Source: an uncultured Acinetobacter sp. (GTDB lineage: Bacteria > Pseudomonadota > Gammaproteobacteria > Pseudomonadales > Moraxellaceae). Taken from it: a stretch of 8,948 bases of DNA. Positions 6,272 through 8,948 of the stretch are shown one piece after another. Each line of letters begins with the position of its first letter. Positions within the stretch are counted from its first letter, which is position 1. The notes beneath the pieces were generated by a model. The model was not told where the DNA came from. It searched no databases and saw only the letters and a list, made by a program, of their open reading frames with translations. Both the position numbers and the translations under genes were made by a program. The stretch lies in NCBI GenBank assembly GCA_900771065.1, contig CAAGMP010000244.1, positions 1 through 8,948 on the forward strand, given 5' to 3'.

Positions 6272-6290
6272 TGAAAAAAGAAGGACAGTT
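6247..6290. repeat. 10-bp inverted repeat between miaA and hfq (attenuator/weak terminator or operator)
   Basis: AACTGTCCTT (6247-6256) and AAGGACAGTT (6281-6290) are perfectly complementary. In a readthrough transcript from miaA they would form a 10-bp hairpin with a 24-nt loop, followed by only a short U run (6289-6292) and later T-rich sequence. That is weak for an intrinsic terminator. The hairpin would not form in RNA starting at the candidate hfq promoter, because the left arm lies upstream of that start, so it could separate the two modes of hfq expression. As DNA, the two arms could bind a protein across the promoter. Confidence 0.5.
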
Positions 6291-6325
6291 TTGCGCTGAT
6301 ATTTTTATTTTTTTGGAGTTACAAC

Positions 6326-6829
6326 ATGTCTAAAGGTCAAACTTTACAAGATCCGTTCTTGAATTCTCTCCGTAAAGAACGTATTCCTGTGTCTATCTTT
6401 TTAGTTAACGGGATTAAATTACAAGGTCATATTGAATCTTTCGACCAGTATGTTGTGTTATTAAAAAATACTGTAAGCCAAATGGTTTACAAACATGCAA
6501 TTTCAACTGTTGTTCCTGCACGTAACCCTCGTCCAGCAGGTGCGCCAGCAGGTGCACAAGGTGCGGGCTTTAGTGGTCAGCCTCAAGGCTTTGGCGGTCA
6601 AGGTTTTGGTGGTGGTCAATCACAAGGTTTCGGTGGTCAACCACAAGGCTTTGGCGGTCAAGGTTTCGGTGGTCAACCACAAGGCTTTGGCGGTCAAGGC
6701 TTCGGTGGTCAACCACAAGGTTTTGGTGGACAAGGCTTTAGCGGTCAACCACAAGGTTTTAATGCCCCTGCTAGCGGTTTTGACGCTGAAAAATTTGATG
6801 ATGTACAAGAAGATGAAAATAATCGTTAA
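6326..6829 (+). CDS. hfq: Hfq RNA chaperone with long glycine-rich repeat tail
   Basis: Hfq forms a hexameric ring that pairs small RNAs with mRNAs. The Sm core (about residues 1-67) is nearly identical to E. coli Hfq: KGQTLQDPFL, VNGIKLQGHIESFDQY, LLKNTVSQMVYKHAISTVVP. The proximal-face Q8, D9 and Y55-K56-H57 are kept. F25 and Y42 replace the E. coli Tyr and Phe at those sites, and the rim reads R16-K17-x-R19. After RNPRP the protein continues for about 97 residues, making 167 aa instead of about 102. Residues 79-145 are Gly/Gln/Phe repeats of GFGGQPQGFGGQ type; the end is acidic (DAEKFDDVQEDENNR). A glycine-rich extension of this kind is known in Acinetobacter/Moraxellaceae Hfq. A good ribosome-binding site (GGAG, 6315-6318) lies 7 nt before ATG. 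Transcription ends at the hairpin at 6842. Confidence 0.98.
   Translation: MSKGQTLQDPFLNSLRKERIPVSIFLVNGIKLQGHIESFDQYVVLLKNTVSQMVYKHAISTVVPARNPRPAGAPAGAQGAGFSGQPQGFGGQGFGGGQSQGFGGQPQGFGGQGFGGQPQGFGGQGFGGQPQGFGGQGFSGQPQGFNAPASGFDAEKFDDVQEDENNR
6575..6760 (+). repeat. Tandem 36-bp repeats encoding the Hfq glycine-rich tail
   Basis: Units with consensus product GQPQGFGGQGFG occupy 6575-6610, 6635-6670, 6671-6706 and 6707-6742. A shortened 24-bp unit lies at 6611-6634 and a partial one at 6743-6760. The units at 6635 and 6671 differ at a single base (6664 versus 6700), whereas the outer units have drifted, which suggests recent duplication in the middle. Every unit is a multiple of three, so gain or loss would keep the reading frame. 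Other frames are also open across the repeat, but only as a by-product. Confidence 0.92.
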
Positions 6830-6841
6830 TTGTCTTTAAAT

Positions 6842-6867
6842 AAAAAAAGCCCATTCGGGCTTTTTTT
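6842..6867. terminator. Bidirectional intrinsic terminator between hfq and surA
   Basis: Seven A, then GCCC, a four-base ATTC loop, GGGC and seven T form a symmetric GC stem with A/T flanks. It gives a U-tract in both directions, ending hfq on the plus strand and surA on the minus strand. The surA stop codon (6868-6866) overlaps its right edge by two bases. This is the only clear intrinsic terminator in the window. Confidence 0.93.
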
Positions 6868-8167
6868 ATTGATTGTTTTTTCGATTTAAACTAGGGTCTT
6901 TGATATCAACATAAACATTATTGCGTAGTTCACGTAACCAGCTGTCTTGTTCTGCATCAAATTGACGTTCACCTAAAATTTGACGTGCCATACGTTCTTG
7001 GCTTTCTTTAGTCATATCTTGTTCACGAACATTAGTCACTTGCAAAATATGCCAGCCAAACTGGGTTTGAAAAGGTGCGCTAAATTCGCCTTGTGGCGTA
7101 TTTTTCATTTTATCTTCAAATTCGGGAACCATCATGCCTGAAGAAACCCAACCTAAACGTCCACCATCTAGGGCTGAACCTGGATCATTCGAAAAAGTTG
7201 CCGCTAAAGTTGCAAAATCTTCACCAGCTTGTAAACGTTGATACAAACTATTAATCATTTGCTCAGCCATCTCTAAACTGACTACTTCAGTCGGTTGAAT
7301 AAGAATATGGCGTGTTTCGTATTGTGTCACTAAATTTTTTTGATCAGATGTTTTACGATCAAGTAATTTAACTAAATGAATATCGTTATTCATTTCAATT
7401 GGCATGCTTGTTTGACCTACATCTAATGCAGAAATACGTGCAGCCAAATCGAGTGGCACTTCAGAAATATTTTTAAAACCCATATCTACCACTTCAACTT
7501 GGGTTGAGTTAGTTGAATAAGTTTTACTTATTTTGTCTAAATTTTCGCCTTTCATTAGTGCTTCACGAACAGGTTGAGCAATTTGTTTAGCCTCATTACC
7601 TGAAAGGCGAGCATGTAAAACATGGACTTGCGTACCTAGTGCAGCTTGACCAAGCGGTGTTTTTAAGAAATTAGCGACATCTTGATCACTAATTTTAATG
7701 CGTGAAACCACAACTTGTTGACGTAATTTGCTGATGGCTAAGTTTTCAGCAATGCTGTTGCGAACTTGGTTATACAGTCCTGCTTGTTGTTGGTCTAATT
7801 TCATTTGAAAATCGGCTAAATTCGGGCTGCCAGATTGCTTTGCAACGTTGAGTACTGCGGCATTGAGCTCATTTTCAGTGGGTTGTACGTTAAAACGTTT
7901 AACTTGTTCAAGTTGCGCTTCACGCAAAATTAATTGTTCTAATGCTTGTTGAGCTAAAATTTGATCGGGTGGTAAGTTTGCATTATTGGCTTCATATTGC
8001 GCTTTAATTTCATTGATACCCTGATTTAAATCACTTTTTAAAATTGCGCTGTTGTTGACAATGGCAACAATTTCATCACTGCTTTGAGCAAATACATAAC
8101 CCGATGTACTAAGTGCAAGTGCAAGTGCACTCGCTTGAAACATTTTTTTGAACTGTACTATTTTCAT
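6866..8167 (-). CDS. surA: SurA, periplasmic chaperone and peptidyl-prolyl isomerase
   Basis: SurA escorts unfolded outer-membrane proteins, including LptD, across the periplasm to the BAM complex. From ATG 8167-8165 the protein is 433 aa (E. coli 428). A signal peptide is clear: MKIVQFKKMF, a hydrophobic ALALALS stretch, and VFA before Q28 as the likely signal peptidase I site. The N-terminal chaperone domain covers about 28-165. The first parvulin domain (about 175-272) is degenerate. The second (about 283-380) is canonical: RHILI, GEDFATLAATFSNDP, GGRLGWVSSGMMVPEFE and FGWHILQV. A C-terminal helix follows, as in the SurA fold. The start shares one base with the lptD stop (TAATG), indicating coupled translation. 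A TTG at 8182 would add five residues ahead of the signal peptide and is less likely. Unlike E. coli, where pdxA follows, the transcript ends at the terminator shared with hfq. Confidence 0.96.
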   Translation of the reverse strand: MKIVQFKKMFQASALALALSTSGYVFAQSSDEIVAIVNNSAILKSDLNQGINEIKAQYEANNANLPPDQILAQQALEQLILREAQLEQVKRFNVQPTENELNAAVLNVAKQSGSPNLADFQMKLDQQQAGLYNQVRNSIAENLAISKLRQQVVVSRIKISDQDVANFLKTPLGQAALGTQVHVLHARLSGNEAKQIAQPVREALMKGENLDKISKTYSTNSTQVEVVDMGFKNISEVPLDLAARISALDVGQTSMPIEMNNDIHLVKLLDRKTSDQKNLVTQYETRHILIQPTEVVSLEMAEQMINSLYQRLQAGEDFATLAATFSNDPGSALDGGRLGWVSSGMMVPEFEDKMKNTPQGEFSAPFQTQFGWHILQVTNVREQDMTKESQERMARQILGERQFDAEQDSWLRELRNNVYVDIKDPSLNRKNNQ

Positions 8168-8948
8168 TAACGTTCTGTCCAATATTGATTAACTTGATTA
8201 AATCCTAAAACGCGGTTTTTTAACAATGAAGCAAATTTATTATTCACTTGACCTAAACCTTTTAGCGTAATTTCTGCCATGATACCGCGTTGTGCTTTGG
8301 TGTTCGGATCATTGATATTGTCTAAATCGTTATAATATGAACGTGCATAAAGTGACAGCCCCCAACAACAAGATTCATAATTGATGCCTAATAAATAATC
8401 ACGTCCGACTTTATTTTTAATATCATATTGTGCATGCCCCAAAATACGCCAATTATTATTGATTGGTTGTACAAATGAGCCTGTCACTTGATCATAACGT
8501 TGCTGTTGATTGGCAATTTCTTTACTATAAAAATAACCTAAACTGTATAAACTACCTTGATCGGTTGTATAAATTGCATTTAAGTTACGTTGAGCATTGT
8601 CACCATTTTGCAGCCAATAACTGCTCGCATTTAAATTAAAATTTTGATTGATTTGACTTGCCAACGTAATGACAGGACCTGTTCTTTTATCGGTATCAAA
8701 CCCAGTTCGGGTATTTTCATTTAAAGTCACACGACGGTCAGAAAAGAAAAAACTTTGTCCAACGCTAGCGCGTAAACGTTCTAAACCAATGGTATCGAAT
8801 AAACTATAACTTAAACCAACGGAAGCAAAGTTGTTGTCTTCTAAACGATCATGTCCATAAAAACGGCGAGGACTAAATAATTGATCATAATTTAAGGCTG
8901 CGGTTACCGAATCAAAGTTCGGTTTATCATTTTGCTCTCTATAAGGAG
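8167..8948 (-). CDS. lptD: LptD, LPS/LOS-assembly outer-membrane protein (C-terminal part; N-terminal side cut by window edge)
   Basis: LptD forms the beta-barrel that, with LptE plugged inside, inserts lipopolysaccharide or lipooligosaccharide into the outer leaflet. The frame is open to the right edge, with 259 residues visible, so the promoter, signal peptide, N-terminal beta-jellyroll and first barrel strands lie outside. The visible part is barrel: a NYDQLFSPRRFYGHDRLEDN segment typical of LptD, alternating strands rich in aromatics, and YESCCW with adjacent cysteines encoded at 8365-8370. That Cys pair sits 66-67 residues from the C terminus, close to the position of C724/C725 in E. coli LptD, whose disulfides to the N-terminal cysteines are needed for function. 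The protein ends with GIMAEITLKGLG and a short soluble tail. A GTG at 8730 is internal and not a start. The stop overlaps the surA ATG by one base; lptD-surA is a widely conserved pair. Confidence 0.94.
   Translation of the reverse strand, partial: PYREQNDKPNFDSVTAALNYDQLFSPRRFYGHDRLEDNNFASVGLSYSLFDTIGLERLRASVGQSFFFSDRRVTLNENTRTGFDTDKRTGPVITLASQINQNFNLNASSYWLQNGDNAQRNLNAIYTTDQGSLYSLGYFYSKEIANQQQRYDQVTGSFVQPINNNWRILGHAQYDIKNKVGRDYLLGINYESCCWGLSLYARSYYNDLDNINDPNTKAQRGIMAEITLKGLGQVNNKFASLLKNRVLGFNQVNQYWTER

Noticed and set aside
6247..6295. A strong intrinsic terminator closing the tsaE-mutL-miaA transcript
   Set aside because: The 10-bp stem is perfect but the loop is 24 nt and only four T follow it directly, so it is recorded as an inverted repeat with an open role.
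6495..6839. A 114-residue plus-strand frame and a 62-residue minus-strand frame across the hfq repeats
   Set aside because: Both stay open only because the 36-bp repeat is a multiple of three and lacks stops in other frames. Their products are simple periodic strings, and the Hfq frame has the start signal, ribosome-binding site and conserved core.
8168..8182. TTG 8182 as the surA start
   Set aside because: It would place five residues before a standard signal peptide, whereas ATG 8167 overlaps the lptD stop as TAATG and begins the peptide directly.
8167..8730. A 187-residue stand-alone gene starting at GTG 8730
   Set aside because: The frame continues without a stop to the window edge and the extra residues match LptD, so this is the end of lptD and the GTG is internal.
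1..8948. Mobile elements, attachment sites, CRISPR arrays, tRNA or rRNA genes, defence islands
   Set aside because: Nothing resembling transposase, integrase, terminal inverted repeats, spaced direct repeats or tRNA cloverleafs was seen. Gene content and base composition look uniform and chromosomal.

Overview
This AT-rich window carries a compact set of conserved housekeeping genes typical of a gammaproteobacterium. The best guess is Moraxellaceae, most likely Acinetobacter or a close relative. Two points support this. The Hfq core is nearly enterobacterial but carries a long glycine-rich, repeat-built tail, as described for Acinetobacter/Moraxellaceae Hfq. MutL also has an intact C-terminal endonuclease motif, as expected in lineages without MutH. 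I see no mobile element, CRISPR array, tRNA or rRNA, and no stretch over 300 bases lacks a gene.

Layout. 1-671 (+): 3' end of tamB (outer-membrane protein/lipid transport). 672-1127 (-): UPF0756 membrane protein of the YeaL family. 1240-1947 (+): RsuA-family 16S rRNA pseudouridine synthase. 1942-2850 (-): RluA-family pseudouridine synthase, tail to tail with rsuA. 2961-6233 (+): tsaE-mutL-miaA, tightly packed (tRNA t6A synthesis ATPase, mismatch repair, tRNA i6A synthesis). 6326-6829 (+): hfq, with its own candidate promoter. 6842-6867: bidirectional terminator. 8167-6866 (-): surA. 8948-8167 (-): 3' part of lptD, overlapping surA by one base.

How the genes relate. Four genes modify RNA (rsuA, RluA-like, tsaE, miaA) and one encodes an RNA chaperone (hfq). 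tamB, surA and lptD serve outer-membrane biogenesis; SurA is the periplasmic chaperone for beta-barrels including LptD, and the two are translationally coupled. The tsaE-mutL-miaA-hfq order is the classic gammaproteobacterial cluster, but amiB, which separates tsaE from mutL in E. coli, is absent, and hflX does not follow hfq.

Most worth a second look: (1) a nine-A run in mutL at the boundary between linker and endonuclease domain, where a slip of one base in either direction meets a stop within three codons; (2) a perfect 12-bp inverted repeat that puts the same 12 nt 5-6 nt ahead of the start codons of two divergent genes that lack Shine-Dalgarno sequences; (3) near-identical 36-bp tandem repeats building the Hfq tail; (4) a candidate hfq promoter interleaved with a 10-bp inverted repeat. 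I found no clearly new multi-gene system.
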